In this document: positions 8,451-16,570 of the stretch, one piece after another
Layout: every line of letters begins with the position of its first letter
Position numbering within the stretch: position 1 is the stretch's first letter
Origin: Prevotella sp.
Lineage (GTDB): Bacteria; Bacteroidota; Bacteroidia; Bacteroidales; Bacteroidaceae
Reading direction: 5' to 3'
Length of the DNA stretch: 50,905 nt
Assembly (NCBI GenBank): GCA_017471245.1
Contig: JAFUVB010000026.1
Coordinates: 1 to 50,905, forward strand
Translations under genes and position numbers: made by a program
Notes under the pieces: generated by a model
Database searches by the model: none
What the model was told of the DNA's origin: nothing
Seen by the model: only the letters and a program-made list of their open reading frames with translations

Positions 8451-9209
8451 ATGAGAAAGAAAATCGTAGCAGGCAACTGGAAAATGAACATGAACCTGCA
8501 AGAAGGTATCAACCTTGCAAAAGAACTGAACGAATCACTCACGGCAGAGAAGCCAAACTGCGGTGTGGTTATCTGTACTCCGTTCATTCATCTGGCTTCA
8601 ATTGCCCAGTTCCTCAATCAGGATGTAGTTTGCCTTGGCGCAGAGAATTGCGCTGACAAGGAGAAAGGTGCCTTCACGGGCGAAGTGTCGGCAGAAATGG
8701 TGAAGAGCACTGGTGCACAATATGTGATCATCGGCCATTCGGAGCGCCGCGAATACTACAACGAGACTCCGGAAATACTCAAGGAGAAAGTGCTGCTTGC
8801 ACTGAAAAACGACCTGAAAGTGATCTTCTGCATCGGCGAAACACTGGAAGAGCGTGAGGCAAACAAGCAGAACGAAGTGGTGAGGGCTGAGCTGGAAGGC
8901 AGCGTGTTCAACCTTTCTGAGGAAGATTTCCGCAAGATTGTCATCGCATACGAACCCATCTGGGCCATCGGTACAGGCAAAACCGCAACGAGCGACCAGG
9001 CTGAAGAAATACATGCATATATAAGAAGCATCATTGCAGAGAAATACGGAAACAGCGTTGCCGATGATACTACAATCCTTTATGGCGGTAGTTGTAAGCC
9101 AAGCAATGCCCCCGAGCTCTTCGCAAAACCAGATATCGACGGTGGTCTCATTGGCGGCGCTTCACTGAAAGCTGCCGACTTTATGGGCATTATCGACGCT
9201 TGGAAATAA
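8451..9209 (+). CDS. tpiA: Triosephosphate isomerase
   Basis: 252 aa, complete TIM barrel. Catalytic and binding residues are N9 and K11 in AGNWKMN, H96 in IIGHSERR and E168 in [11 protein letters not shown], followed by the phosphate-binding LYGGSCKP. It interconverts dihydroxyacetone phosphate and glyceraldehyde 3-phosphate in glycolysis in the cytosol. It begins 40 bases after the DoxX-like gene and is 6 bases ahead of the SPOR gene, so it lies inside one operon. Confidence 0.97.
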   Translation: MRKKIVAGNWKMNMNLQEGINLAKELNESLTAEKPNCGVVICTPFIHLASIAQFLNQDVVCLGAENCADKEKGAFTGEVSAEMVKSTGAQYVIIGHSERREYYNETPEILKEKVLLALKNDLKVIFCIGETLEEREANKQNEVVRAELEGSVFNLSEEDFRKIVIAYEPIWAIGTGKTATSDQAEEIHAYIRSIIAEKYGNSVADDTTILYGGSCKPSNAPELFAKPDIDGGLIGGASLKAADFMGIIDAWK

Positions 9210-9215
9210 TAAAAG

Positions 9216-9803
9216 ATGAAACAATTCATTATAACAACACTCATTTTTCTGTGCGCTGCCAATAGTGCCAGCGCACAGAAATTCCTTGATACTTTGAAAC
9301 AAAAGACTCAAGGGCAAGGCACCGTGACGGTTACGCAAAGCAAAGAGATAGACGAACTGGTGAATGGCAGGCAAAACGCCGCACCGGTAACGCCAGCTGC
9401 GCAACCGACAACTGCCAACAAGGAGACTGCGGAGACGGCAGCTCCTAAAGAAAAACCGACAGAAAGCATCACAAAAAGAGAGGAAACAAGCACGGAAACC
9501 ACGGTGATAGACACGCGCAAGAAGGTGATGCGCAACAGCTACAAAGTGAACGGCTACCGGGTGCAGGTGTTTGCAGGAGGAAATACGCGCAACGACCGCA
9601 TCAAAGCGGAGCAGATTCGCGACAAAATGAAAGCAGCATTCCCCGATCAGCCCATTTACACTCATTTCTATTCGCCGCGATGGATCTGCAGAATGGGGAA
9701 TTTCCGTTCATACGACGAAGCTAACAAAATACTAAAGAAGGTTAAGGCGCTCGGATATGGACAGGCTTGCATCGTGAAAGGCAAGATAAGCGTGCAGTAT
9801 TAA
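9216..9803 (+). CDS. Exported SPOR-domain protein
   Basis: 195 aa. A signal peptide ends near SASAQ; residues about 30-110 are a low-complexity Thr/Glu/Ala-rich linker; residues about 112-195 are a SPOR domain (YRVQVFAGGNTRNDRIKAEQIRDKM, then RMGNFRSYDEANKILKKVKALGY). SPOR domains bind denuded septal peptidoglycan, so a cell-envelope or division-site role is likely. No other domain is present. It sits between tpiA (6-base gap) and folE (66-base gap). Confidence 0.88.
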   Translation: MKQFIITTLIFLCAANSASAQKFLDTLKQKTQGQGTVTVTQSKEIDELVNGRQNAAPVTPAAQPTTANKETAETAAPKEKPTESITKREETSTETTVIDTRKKVMRNSYKVNGYRVQVFAGGNTRNDRIKAEQIRDKMKAAFPDQPIYTHFYSPRWICRMGNFRSYDEANKILKKVKALGYGQACIVKGKISVQY

Positions 9804-9869
9804 GCAGGAAAAACATCGGGGGAACGTATTCCCACCTTATTATATATATAAAGCATTACGAAAAATAAT

Positions 9870-10463
9870 ATGAATCCAGAGACAGAATTCCGCGAGGGAC
9901 TTGATGAACTTGCCAGCCATTATAAAGAGATATTGCAACTGTTGGGCGAGGATACACAGCGCGAGGGATTGTTGAAAACACCCATGCGGGTGGCAAAAGC
10001 CATGCAGATACTCACAAGGGGATATCAGCAGGATGCCCACAAGGTGCTCACCGATGCCCTCTTTGAGGAGAAATACGACCAGATGGTGATAGTGAAGGAC
10101 ATTGATTTCTTCTCAATGTGCGAGCATCACATGCTGCCTTTCTACGGAAAAGTGCATGTGGCGTATATCCCAAACGGCTATATCACCGGACTAAGCAAGA
10201 TTGCGAGGGTGGTAGATATATTCAGTCACCGACTCCAAGTTCAGGAAAGACTCACACAGCAGATAAAAGACTGTATCCAAGAAACCCTTCATCCGTTAGG
10301 CACGATGGTGGTGATTGAGGCCAAACACATGTGCATGCAGATGCGCGGAGTGGAAAAGCAGAATGCCATAACCACAACCAGCGACTTCAGCGGAGCATTC
10401 AATCAGGCCAAGACACGCGAGGAATTCATGAACCTTCTGCGCGGTGAGAGCAAGCGCATCTGA
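9870..10463 (+). CDS. folE: GTP cyclohydrolase I
   Basis: 197 aa, of the usual size for type I. Zinc ligands are C84 and H87 in [10 protein letters not shown] and C155 in [37 protein letters not shown] is the conserved core helix region. It converts GTP to dihydroneopterin triphosphate, the entry to folate synthesis. Last gene of the DUF1599-DoxX-tpiA-SPOR operon. A short hairpin (GGGAACGTATTCCC) lies in the gap before it. The 22-bp repeat array begins about 45 bases after the stop. Confidence 0.97.
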   Translation: MNPETEFREGLDELASHYKEILQLLGEDTQREGLLKTPMRVAKAMQILTRGYQQDAHKVLTDALFEEKYDQMVIVKDIDFFSMCEHHMLPFYGKVHVAYIPNGYITGLSKIARVVDIFSHRLQVQERLTQQIKDCIQETLHPLGTMVVIEAKHMCMQMRGVEKQNAITTTSDFSGAFNQAKTREEFMNLLRGESKRI

Positions 10464-10504
10464 CCATTTGCGGATGTTTGTTTAGATGCCGTGGAGCAGT
10501 TATA

Positions 10505-10715
10505 TATAGGTCGTAACGCAGATTTATATATAGGTAGTTTCGCAGTATTTTATTGGTAGTTTCGCAGATTTTTATTGGCCGTTTCGCAAAAGCTACGGTT
10601 TTGCACCTCAAAAGCATAGCTTTTAAGGCTCAAAACCATAGGTTTTGGAGGGTGAAACCATAGGTTTCAGGGCATGAAAGCATAGGTTTTGAAGGGTGAA
10701 AGCATAGGTTCTTGA
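10505..10715. repeat. 22-bp phased array, locus 2 (6 canonical units plus about 4 of a second type)
   Basis: Canonical cores (AAAAGCATAGCTTTT, AAAACCATAGGTTTT and similar) have centres at 10595, 10617, 10639, 10661, 10683 and 10705, exactly 22 bp apart. Upstream, units of a different sequence (GGTAGTTTCGCAGATTTT) begin at about 10509, 10533, 10555 and 10577; the last intervals are again 22 bp and run straight into the canonical units. GTAACGCAG in the first unit resembles the arm of the large inverted-repeat elements. Confidence 0.88.
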
Positions 10716-10845
10716 AAATGGTTATTATTTTTTTGAGCATTTAATGATGAGAAATAATAATGTTAAAAAACCAAAATGAGCGTGCAAGATTGCAGCAAAT
10801 GCTCGTTTATGAGATAAACAATATTTTTAGGAAAAGAATAAGAAC

Positions 10846-11469
10846 ATGAAACATTTGACAAGATTGGCAGCCGCAGTGCTGCTGGGAATGGTGGCCGTTA
10901 CGATGGCATCGTGTCTCGGAGATGACAATGAGGAGTATGACAGCTATTTTGTGAAGGCCGAGGAATACGGTCAGCTGCTCTCGCAGATGGAAGGAAACTA
11001 TCAGAGCAAGCTTTATTTCTACAACGAAGGCATCACTTCGGGCAACAAAGTAGACTCTGCCGTGGTTGCCACACGCTTTGTTGGCGAAGGCGATTCCACC
11101 GTTACGGTGAGCGGAATCCCTGCTTCATGCCTGGCGCGACTGATGAAAAACGAGGCTGCTAAAGCCGCTGTTGAGCAGGCAGGAGATCAGACGATCACGG
11201 GCAAATTCTATCTTTATCAGCATTATGAAGGGCGCATCGTTTATGTGGTAATACCGCAGCCGCTCAGCATCAACGTGAATTACGGAGGGGCAGACCACCA
11301 AGTGGTGTTTGCCATGGCGCAGGCAAATACCATCTACGGCGAGTTTGTCAGCAACAGAACCCTGTTTGATTTCCGCGTTTACAATATCTACGTGGATGAG
11401 CAGTTAGACACTTCGTTCTATTATCCCACCGATGTCATGAGCATACTCCGTATCCGCGCGTGGAAGTAA
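10846..11469 (+). CDS. Lipoprotein of unknown function
   Basis: 207 aa with a lipoprotein signal, lipobox MASC, cysteine at residue 23, followed by Leu-Gly-Asp-Asp, so probably periplasmic or surface exposed. The mature part is beta-rich and reminiscent of the Bacteroidetes DUF4840-type lipoproteins, but I am not certain of that assignment. No catalytic motif is visible. It is preceded by about 130 bases of AT-rich sequence after the 22-bp array, and appears monocistronic. The following intergenic stretch carries a candidate small RNA. Confidence 0.7.
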   Translation: MKHLTRLAAAVLLGMVAVTMASCLGDDNEEYDSYFVKAEEYGQLLSQMEGNYQSKLYFYNEGITSGNKVDSAVVATRFVGEGDSTVTVSGIPASCLARLMKNEAAKAAVEQAGDQTITGKFYLYQHYEGRIVYVVIPQPLSINVNYGGADHQVVFAMAQANTIYGEFVSNRTLFDFRVYNIYVDEQLDTSFYYPTDVMSILRIRAWK

Positions 11470-11575
11470 GGTGAAGTATGATTGCGCTTTTAATTTGTAA
11501 CTTTTTGCCGTTTTCAATTGATTAATATCAATAAAACTGCCGTTTTTGTTAAAAAATCGGTGCAAAAAAGTATCG

Positions 11576-11601
11576 GATATGGAAATAAATCCATATCTTT
11601 G
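11576..11601 (+). promoter_or_regulatory. Promoter with overlapping 8+8 bp palindrome
   Basis: GATATGGA (11576-11583) and TCCATATC (11590-11597) are perfect inverted repeats with a 6-bp spacer. The right half overlaps the -7 element TATCTTTG at 11594-11601. A dimeric repressor bound there would block this promoter. No clear -33 TTTG is seen at the expected distance. Confidence 0.55.
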
Positions 11602-11607
11602 TAAAAA

Positions 11608-11737
11608 ATATGTTCAAGCATTTATATCGAATATAGGTGTTAGAAGGTAAAAAGGTTGCTTTTTGTTATACCGAAAGCGTTAGTTTAAGAGAGAGTGAAG
11701 GTGTTGCGACGGAATAAAATTTCGTCGCAATTTTTTT
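11608..11737 (+). ncRNA. Candidate ~130-nt small RNA with its own promoter and terminator
   Basis: Between the lipoprotein gene and the nuclease gene, a TATCTTTG -7 element at 11594-11601 predicts a start near 11608. A strong intrinsic terminator follows: TTGCGACGGAA (11704-11714), a 5-base loop, TTTCGTCGCAA (11720-11730) and a T-run to 11737. No plausible protein is encoded in between; the only ATG opens an 8-codon frame at about 11610. It could instead be a leader of the nuclease gene, but that gene has its own promoter starting within the T-run. Confidence 0.5.
11704..11737 (+). terminator. Intrinsic terminator
   Basis: An 11-bp stem with one G-U pair, loop TAAAA, followed by seven T residues. 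It ends the candidate small RNA. Confidence 0.8.
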
Positions 11738-11773
11738 GTTATGTCGGAGGAATGTTGTAACTTCGCAGTCGTT

Positions 11774-12640
11774 ATGAGGAACATGATTCAACAGCTAATC
11801 TGCGCGTGCATGGTGCTGATGCTCCTTGCATGCAATGGAAATGGTCTCAAGCAAGACCGTGTGACTGAGTCTGGCGGGCAGCGGCAGGAGGGATTTTACA
11901 GGGTTGAAGCGGGCAAGGATGCCGGCGCAAAGGCACCTCGCAGCCAGTCTCCGAGCGCAAATCCGATGGAGCAGCCTGCCAAAATGAAGAATGTTCAGGA
12001 AATAATCCTGAAGCGGAAAGGGTATATCACAAGCTACAATCCCAAGACAAAGATTCCCAACTGGGTGGCTTGGCATCTCACGAAAGAGCATTGCGACGGA
12101 AAAATTCAGCGCCATACGAATGTCTTTCACGAAGATGAGGATGTGGCATATCCGCGTGTTACCGACGATGATTATTTCAATTCAGGTTTCGATCGCGGGC
12201 ACATGTGTCCCGCAGGCGACAACAAATGGGATGTTAAAGCCATGAACGAAACGTTCTTGTTCACCAATGTGTGTCCCCAGGTTCATGGTTTCAACTCTGG
12301 TGCATGGAACGATTTGGAGATGGCATGCAGAAGTTGGGCAAGGAAATACGGTGATATATACATCGTTTGCGGGCCTTTGCTCAACAGTGGAGCACAGCAT
12401 CGCACCATCGGCCGCAACAAGGTGGTGGTGCCGGAGCGGTTCTTCAAGGTGATATTATGCACAAGCGGCACTCCCAAGGCGATAGGTTTTCTCTACGACA
12501 ACAGCAACCGCAACAGCCGCAGCCTGTTCAAAAACGCCACCAATGTGGATGAGATTGAGAAGCTGACAGGCATTGATTTCTTCCCGAATCTGAGGGATGA
12601 CATCGAGCGGGATGTAGAGGCCGTGAGGGGATATTTCTGA
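11774..12640 (+). CDS. DNA/RNA non-specific endonuclease, lipoprotein (DRGH family)
   Basis: 288 aa from the ATG at 11774. The N-terminus is a lipoprotein signal with LLAC (cysteine about residue 20). The nuclease core contains FDRGHMCPAGD, whose His (about residue 143) is the general base of the NucA/EndoG beta-beta-alpha-metal fold, and NETFLFTNVCPQ, whose Asn helps hold the metal. It probably degrades extracellular or periplasmic nucleic acids. The start is chosen because TTTG (11735-11738) and TAACTTCG (11758-11765), 19 bases apart, form a promoter that excludes the upstream in-frame ATG at 11741. The untranslated leader would then be only a few bases. A terminator follows. Confidence 0.88.
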   Translation: MRNMIQQLICACMVLMLLACNGNGLKQDRVTESGGQRQEGFYRVEAGKDAGAKAPRSQSPSANPMEQPAKMKNVQEIILKRKGYITSYNPKTKIPNWVAWHLTKEHCDGKIQRHTNVFHEDEDVAYPRVTDDDYFNSGFDRGHMCPAGDNKWDVKAMNETFLFTNVCPQVHGFNSGAWNDLEMACRSWARKYGDIYIVCGPLLNSGAQHRTIGRNKVVVPERFFKVILCTSGTPKAIGFLYDNSNRNSRSLFKNATNVDEIEKLTGIDFFPNLRDDIERDVEAVRGYF

Positions 12641-12662
12641 TTTCAGCAGCTTTTCTTTTTAC

Positions 12663-12694
12663 TCCGGCTGGCGGTTTATATCGTTCCAGCCGGA
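12663..12694 (+). terminator. Terminator after the nuclease gene
   Basis: TCCGGCTGG (12663-12671) and CCAGCCGGA (12686-12694) form a perfect 9-bp stem followed by TATTTTTTG. Confidence 0.85.
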
Positions 12695-12792
12695 TATTTT
12701 TTGCCTTGTTGAGTCAAACTCATAATTCCGAATGCTCAATCTCATGGCTCTAACTGGGCGGTTTTCATCATTGGGCAGGGCGATTTCATGGC

Positions 12793-13254
12793 TCACGGCT
12801 GCGGTTCCAGGTCGATATAGTCGGGAATATCCTTCAAAAATGAATACCTCTGATTGGCATAATCCATGCGGCAGCAGATGTGCTGAATACCGTTTGATAC
12901 GATGAGATAGTCCACTTTCAGCAGAAAATTGTATACGGTAATCTGATCGAACACCTTTTGGGATAATGCCACGGAAGGCGCTTTATACTCAATGATCATC
13001 CGTGGTTGCAACACCTTATTATATAATAGGGTGTCGCAGCGCAGATGCTTGTCACCTATCTGAAGCTGGATTTCATTCGCAAGCAGCCCCTGAGGGTAGC
13101 CTTTCTGCTCTATCAGGTAGTGGATGAAGTGCTGGCGCACCCATTCTTCGGGCGTGAGAGCCACGTATTTGCGCCGCAGCTGATCAAAAATCACGTTCTT
13201 TCCGTTCTTTTTTGAGATTCTGATCTCATATTCTGGAAGATTCAGAGGTGTCAT
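12793..13254 (-). CDS. Solo HsdR N-terminal-type (PD-(D/E)XK) protein
   Basis: 153 aa. It matches the N-terminal domain of type I restriction HsdR subunits: D74 in LRCDTLLYN, then E89 and K91 in MIIEYKAP form a PD-(D/E)XK nuclease-like motif. There is no helicase part and no HsdM or HsdS nearby, so this is a stand-alone domain rather than a restriction system. It is divergent from holA with about 60 bases between starts. From memory, this pairing with holA recurs in Bacteroidetes, which would suggest a housekeeping DNA role; that is inference. Confidence 0.8.
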   Translation of the reverse strand: MTPLNLPEYEIRISKKNGKNVIFDQLRRKYVALTPEEWVRQHFIHYLIEQKGYPQGLLANEIQLQIGDKHLRCDTLLYNKVLQPRMIIEYKAPSVALSQKVFDQITVYNFLLKVDYLIVSNGIQHICCRMDYANQRYSFLKDIPDYIDLEPQP

Positions 13255-13269
13255 ACTGAATTTTTTTTG

Positions 13270-13277
13270 TATCTTTG
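13270..13277 (+). promoter_or_regulatory. -7 promoter element of holA (TATCTTTG)
   Basis: Exact TAnnTTTG match 38 bases before the holA ATG, in the divergent intergenic region. Confidence 0.65.
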
Positions 13278-13315
13278 TGGCAAAATTACAAAAAATAATC
13301 TGATTAGAGAAAACA

Positions 13316-14347
13316 ATGGCTGAAAAGAAGCAAAACGGAGCACAGTTTGAGCAGATTATGCAGGATTTGGCTGCAGGAGTGTTCGCGCCAGTGTATATCC
13401 TGATGGGAGATGAGTCGTATTACATCGATGTCATTGTCGATTATATTGCTCAGAACGCCCTCCGTGAGGATGAACGCGACTTCAATCAGACCGTTGTTTT
13501 CGGGGCAGATGTTACTGCGGGGCAGGTGGCAGACATGGCAAAGCGCTTCCCGATGATGGCAGAAAGGCAGGTAATCATTGTGAAAGAAGCCCAGAATATC
13601 AAGAACTGGGAGCGCTTGGAGGCTTATTTTGACAACCCGCAGCCAAGCACCGTGCTGGTGTTGGCATACAAAAACGGCACCATCGACGGTCGGAAGAAGA
13701 TCGTTTTAAAGGCTCAGAAGGTCGGAATTGTGTTTGAAAGCAAGAAGAAACGCGACTATGAGCTGCCCGGATTCATTGATTCGTATGTTAAAAGAAAAGG
13801 GTGTTCGATTGACAATAAATCAGCTCAGATGGTGGCAGACCATATCGGAGCCGACCTGAGCAGGCTCACTTCAGAGCTCGACAAGGTGATCTTGTCGTTG
13901 CCCGAAGCCGATATGCGGATCACTCCAGATGTGGTTGAACAGCAAATAGGGGTGAGCAAGGATTACAACGGATACGAACTGAGAAGTGCAATAGCAAATC
14001 ATGACATTTTGAAAGCTAATCGGATTGTGAAATATTTTGACAATAATCCGAAGGCGGGAAGTGCCTTCATGCTCATCCCGATGCTCTTTTCTTACTTCCA
14101 AAATCTGATGCTTGCCTATTATGCACCTAACAGAACCAACGAGAATGACGTGGCAAAATGGCTCGATTTGAAAAACGGATGGGCTGCGCGCGAATATATC
14201 ACAGGTATGAGAAACTACTCTGGCGTGAAGGTGATGCAGATTATTGAGAAGATCCGTGAGACTGATGCCAAGAGTAAAGGGCTTGATAATCCCAATACGG
14301 GCGTAGGGGAGTTGCTGAAAGAGCTCGTTTTTTTCATTCTTCATTAG
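13316..14347 (+). CDS. holA: DNA polymerase III subunit delta
   Basis: 343 aa, the usual length of the clamp-loader delta subunit. The N-terminal part has the VYILMGDESYYIDVIVDYI stretch and VKEAQNIKNWERLEAY typical of the family; the middle has LPGFIDSYVKRKGCSID and ADHIGADLSRLTSELDKV; the C-terminal collar domain follows. It loads the beta clamp at the replication fork. Divergent from the HsdR-N protein, with a terminator 80 bases downstream. Confidence 0.93.
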   Translation: MAEKKQNGAQFEQIMQDLAAGVFAPVYILMGDESYYIDVIVDYIAQNALREDERDFNQTVVFGADVTAGQVADMAKRFPMMAERQVIIVKEAQNIKNWERLEAYFDNPQPSTVLVLAYKNGTIDGRKKIVLKAQKVGIVFESKKKRDYELPGFIDSYVKRKGCSIDNKSAQMVADHIGADLSRLTSELDKVILSLPEADMRITPDVVEQQIGVSKDYNGYELRSAIANHDILKANRIVKYFDNNPKAGSAFMLIPMLFSYFQNLMLAYYAPNRTNENDVAKWLDLKNGWAAREYITGMRNYSGVKVMQIIEKIRETDAKSKGLDNPNTGVGELLKELVFFILH

Positions 14348-14427
14348 ATTTTTTCTCTTCTTTTTCTTCATTTTCGGGCTTGTTTTTTGCTAAAACAAGC
14401 ATCTTTTCTGACATGTTTTTTTGCCCG

Positions 14428-14452
14428 AAAAGCCCGTTTTTAATGGGCTTTT
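14428..14452 (+). terminator. Terminator after holA
   Basis: AAAAGCCC (14428-14435) and GGGCTTTT (14445-14452) form a perfect 8-bp stem with a 9-base loop rich in T. Confidence 0.75.
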
Positions 14453-14459
14453 GGCAGTT

Positions 14460-15077
14460 TGAACCCCTCTGAAACTCGCGTATTTTTCGATTAAAAACCC
14501 CTCGCTCGAAATCTTAAAAAAATCGCCTTTTTTTCTGAATTTGTAGCTTTCCGGATTTAGCTTTAAGGAATTTTTGGATTTAGAATTGTGTATTTTAAGA
14601 ATCGAAAGTACTTGATTTGTAAATCGGAATTCGAATTTTTAAATTCATAAATCTAACTTATTGCGATTTGATAACCATGAAAATTCTGGTTTAAAAAGTA
14701 AAAATTTCAACTCAAAAACTACGAACTAATAAATATGCATACCTGTATTTGTGTTTATAATACACTGAAAACCAATAGATTATGGTGGAATTGTGAGGCG
14801 CGTTTCATATTTTTAACTCAGATTTATATTATAAAACTGCATATTCAGTCTGTATTATCTCGGATTCGCGCAAGTAACAAATTCTTAGTCAGATAATTAA
14901 GAAAAATAGCTAAAAAATAGCTTTGTAACGAATAAATCATGAGAATTTAGGTTTGTAATTGTAAATATCGGCAATGTGGAATTTAAATATTAAAACCTAA
15001 ATATTTCGGTATTTTGTTTCAAATTTTAATATTTCAAAATTCTTTCTCTATTATTTGTTTTTCTGAATTTTTTGTTT
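14460..15077. other. AT-rich gap without genes
   Basis: About 620 bases that are clearly richer in A/T than the neighbours. I find no open frame with a believable start, no RNA gene and no DnaA-box cluster. Several A/T direct and inverted stretches occur, such as AATATTAAAACCTAAATATT near 14990, but none is convincing. It ends at the promoter of the HTH gene, so it may hold that gene's control region. Confidence 0.6.
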
Positions 15078-15085
15078 TACCTTTG
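15078..15085 (+). promoter_or_regulatory. -7 promoter element of the HTH gene (TACCTTTG)
   Basis: Consensus -7 element 52 bases before the ATG at 15137; supports that start over the in-frame TTG at 15101. Confidence 0.6.
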
Positions 15086-15136
15086 TAAAATCAAAGAATT
15101 TTGGGTAAATCACCCCATTTTTTAGTCAGTAACAGT

Positions 15137-15613
15137 ATGAAGGACAGGATCAGACAGTTGATGGAAAGCATGCACATGACGCAACAGACCTTTGCAAATT
15201 TCACAGGTCTGTCGGCGGCATCGCTCAGTAGTGTTTTTAATGATCGTACAAAACCCACCCTCAATACCGTTGAGGCAATCAAGCGCAGCGTGCCAAATCT
15301 GAACACCGACTGGCTGATGTTCGGCAAGGGATCTATGTTTGTTGATGATGCAAGCGGCGATGCTGCTACTGATAATCTCAAACCTAAACCGCAACAAAAG
15401 TATCCGCGCGATCAAGAACTGGCTTTTTCCGGAACCGATACCCCCCTATCGGATGATGGTCACGCTGCAACCGGCAAGCAAAGTGTATCAAATACACCCA
15501 ATAATTCGTCTCAATTTTTTATGAAAAATATTGACAAACCGAGACGAAATATAACCGAGATCCGGGTGTTTTATGATGACCAGACTTGGGAGTCGTTTGT
15601 TCCTAAAAAGTAA
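15137..15613 (+). CDS. XRE-type helix-turn-helix transcriptional regulator
   Basis: 158 aa from the ATG at 15137 (MKDRIRQLMESM). Residues 1-65 form an XRE/Cro-like HTH: MTQQTFANFTGLSAASLSSVFNDRTKPTLNTVEAIKRSVPNLNTDWLMFGKG, of the kind common in Bacteroidetes. The rest is polar and probably disordered, with a short conserved-looking tail ending in FYDDQTWESFVPKK. It should bind DNA as a dimer; targets are unknown. It stands alone between the AT-rich gap and pyrK. Confidence 0.82.
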   Translation: MKDRIRQLMESMHMTQQTFANFTGLSAASLSSVFNDRTKPTLNTVEAIKRSVPNLNTDWLMFGKGSMFVDDASGDAATDNLKPKPQQKYPRDQELAFSGTDTPLSDDGHAATGKQSVSNTPNNSSQFFMKNIDKPRRNITEIRVFYDDQTWESFVPKK

Positions 15614-15653
15614 TAAATTCTTGATGGTGTTTCCGTGAACCGTTTTTTTTCAT

Positions 15654-15661
15654 TATCTTTG
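15654..15661 (+). promoter_or_regulatory. -7 promoter element of pyrK-pyrD (TATCTTTG)
   Basis: Exact TAnnTTTG match 20 bases before the first pyrK ATG. Confidence 0.65.
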
Positions 15662-15681
15662 CAATCAAACAACATGAATAT

Positions 15682-16488
15682 ATGATAATGAAAAAGACGA
15701 TACTTGACATGCGAGTGGTTTCCGCCGCACATATTCATGAGAAATATGTGCTTCTGAAGCTTACTCATGATGATGAACTGCCAGCCATTTTGCCCGGACA
15801 GTTTGTCGAAGTTCGGGTTGACGGTGCGCCGAACACGTTCCTCCGACGACCTATTTCCATCAATTGCATTGACAGGAGCCGCAATGAAATGTGGCTGTTG
15901 GTGGCTGCCGTAGGCGAAGGAACCAGGCAACTGTGCAAGCTGCAGGCAGGTGACACGCTGAATTGCCTGTTCCCGTTGGGCAATTCTTTCACTTTTTTGG
16001 GCAAGCCGATAGCCGATAGCACGCAGGTGATTCCTACCGGTTTGAAGATTCTGCTTGTAGGTGGCGGCGTGGGAGTTGCCCCATTGCTTTGCTTCGGACA
16101 ATATCTTCGGTCAGTCGGCATAGCGCCCACTTTCCTGTTGGGTGCACGTTCTGCGCGCGATTTATTGCTGTTGGACGAGTTCGAGCAGTGTGGCAGCGTG
16201 TTCATAACCACCGAAGACGGCAGCGCCGGAGAACGTGGCTTTGTGACAGACCATAGCATTCTATGGCAAAAGCGTTTCAATCAGATCTCCACATGTGGTC
16301 CCAAGCCGATGATGAAAGCAGTGGCAAAGTATGCGCGAAGCCTGGAAATCTACTGTGAAGCATCCTTGGAGAACATGATGGCATGCGGTTTGGGGGCTTG
16401 CCTTTGCTGTGTTGAGAAAACCACATCGGGCAATCTGTGTGTTTGTAAGGACGGTCCGGTGTTCGATGTTCGCCGTTTGATGTGGTGA
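15682..16488 (+). CDS. pyrK: Dihydroorotate dehydrogenase electron-transfer subunit
   Basis: 268 aa of the ferredoxin-reductase-like family. RRPISI at 55-60 is the FAD-binding motif, LLVGGGVGVAPL at about 125-136 the NAD-binding glycine loop, and C235, C240, C243 and C255 in the ACGLGACLCC...CVC stretch ligate the [2Fe-2S] cluster. It passes electrons from PyrD to NAD+. The second ATG at 15688 is an alternative start. pyrD follows after 82 bases. Confidence 0.94.
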   Translation: MIMKKTILDMRVVSAAHIHEKYVLLKLTHDDELPAILPGQFVEVRVDGAPNTFLRRPISINCIDRSRNEMWLLVAAVGEGTRQLCKLQAGDTLNCLFPLGNSFTFLGKPIADSTQVIPTGLKILLVGGGVGVAPLLCFGQYLRSVGIAPTFLLGARSARDLLLLDEFEQCGSVFITTEDGSAGERGFVTDHSILWQKRFNQISTCGPKPMMKAVAKYARSLEIYCEASLENMMACGLGACLCCVEKTTSGNLCVCKDGPVFDVRRLMW

Positions 16489-16570
16489 AAAGTGCTCTCC
16501 CTGCGGTGAAGAACATTTTTTCGTTTGGTATTATTATAAATAATGTGGAAATCAAAAAATAGACATAGCT

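Noticed and set aside
12793-13254. A type I restriction system
   Set aside because: Only the HsdR N-terminal domain is present; no helicase, methylase or specificity gene.
14460-15077. Replication origin in the AT-rich gap
   Set aside because: No DnaA-box cluster was seen, and dnaA, dnaN or gid genes are absent; holA alone does not mark an origin.
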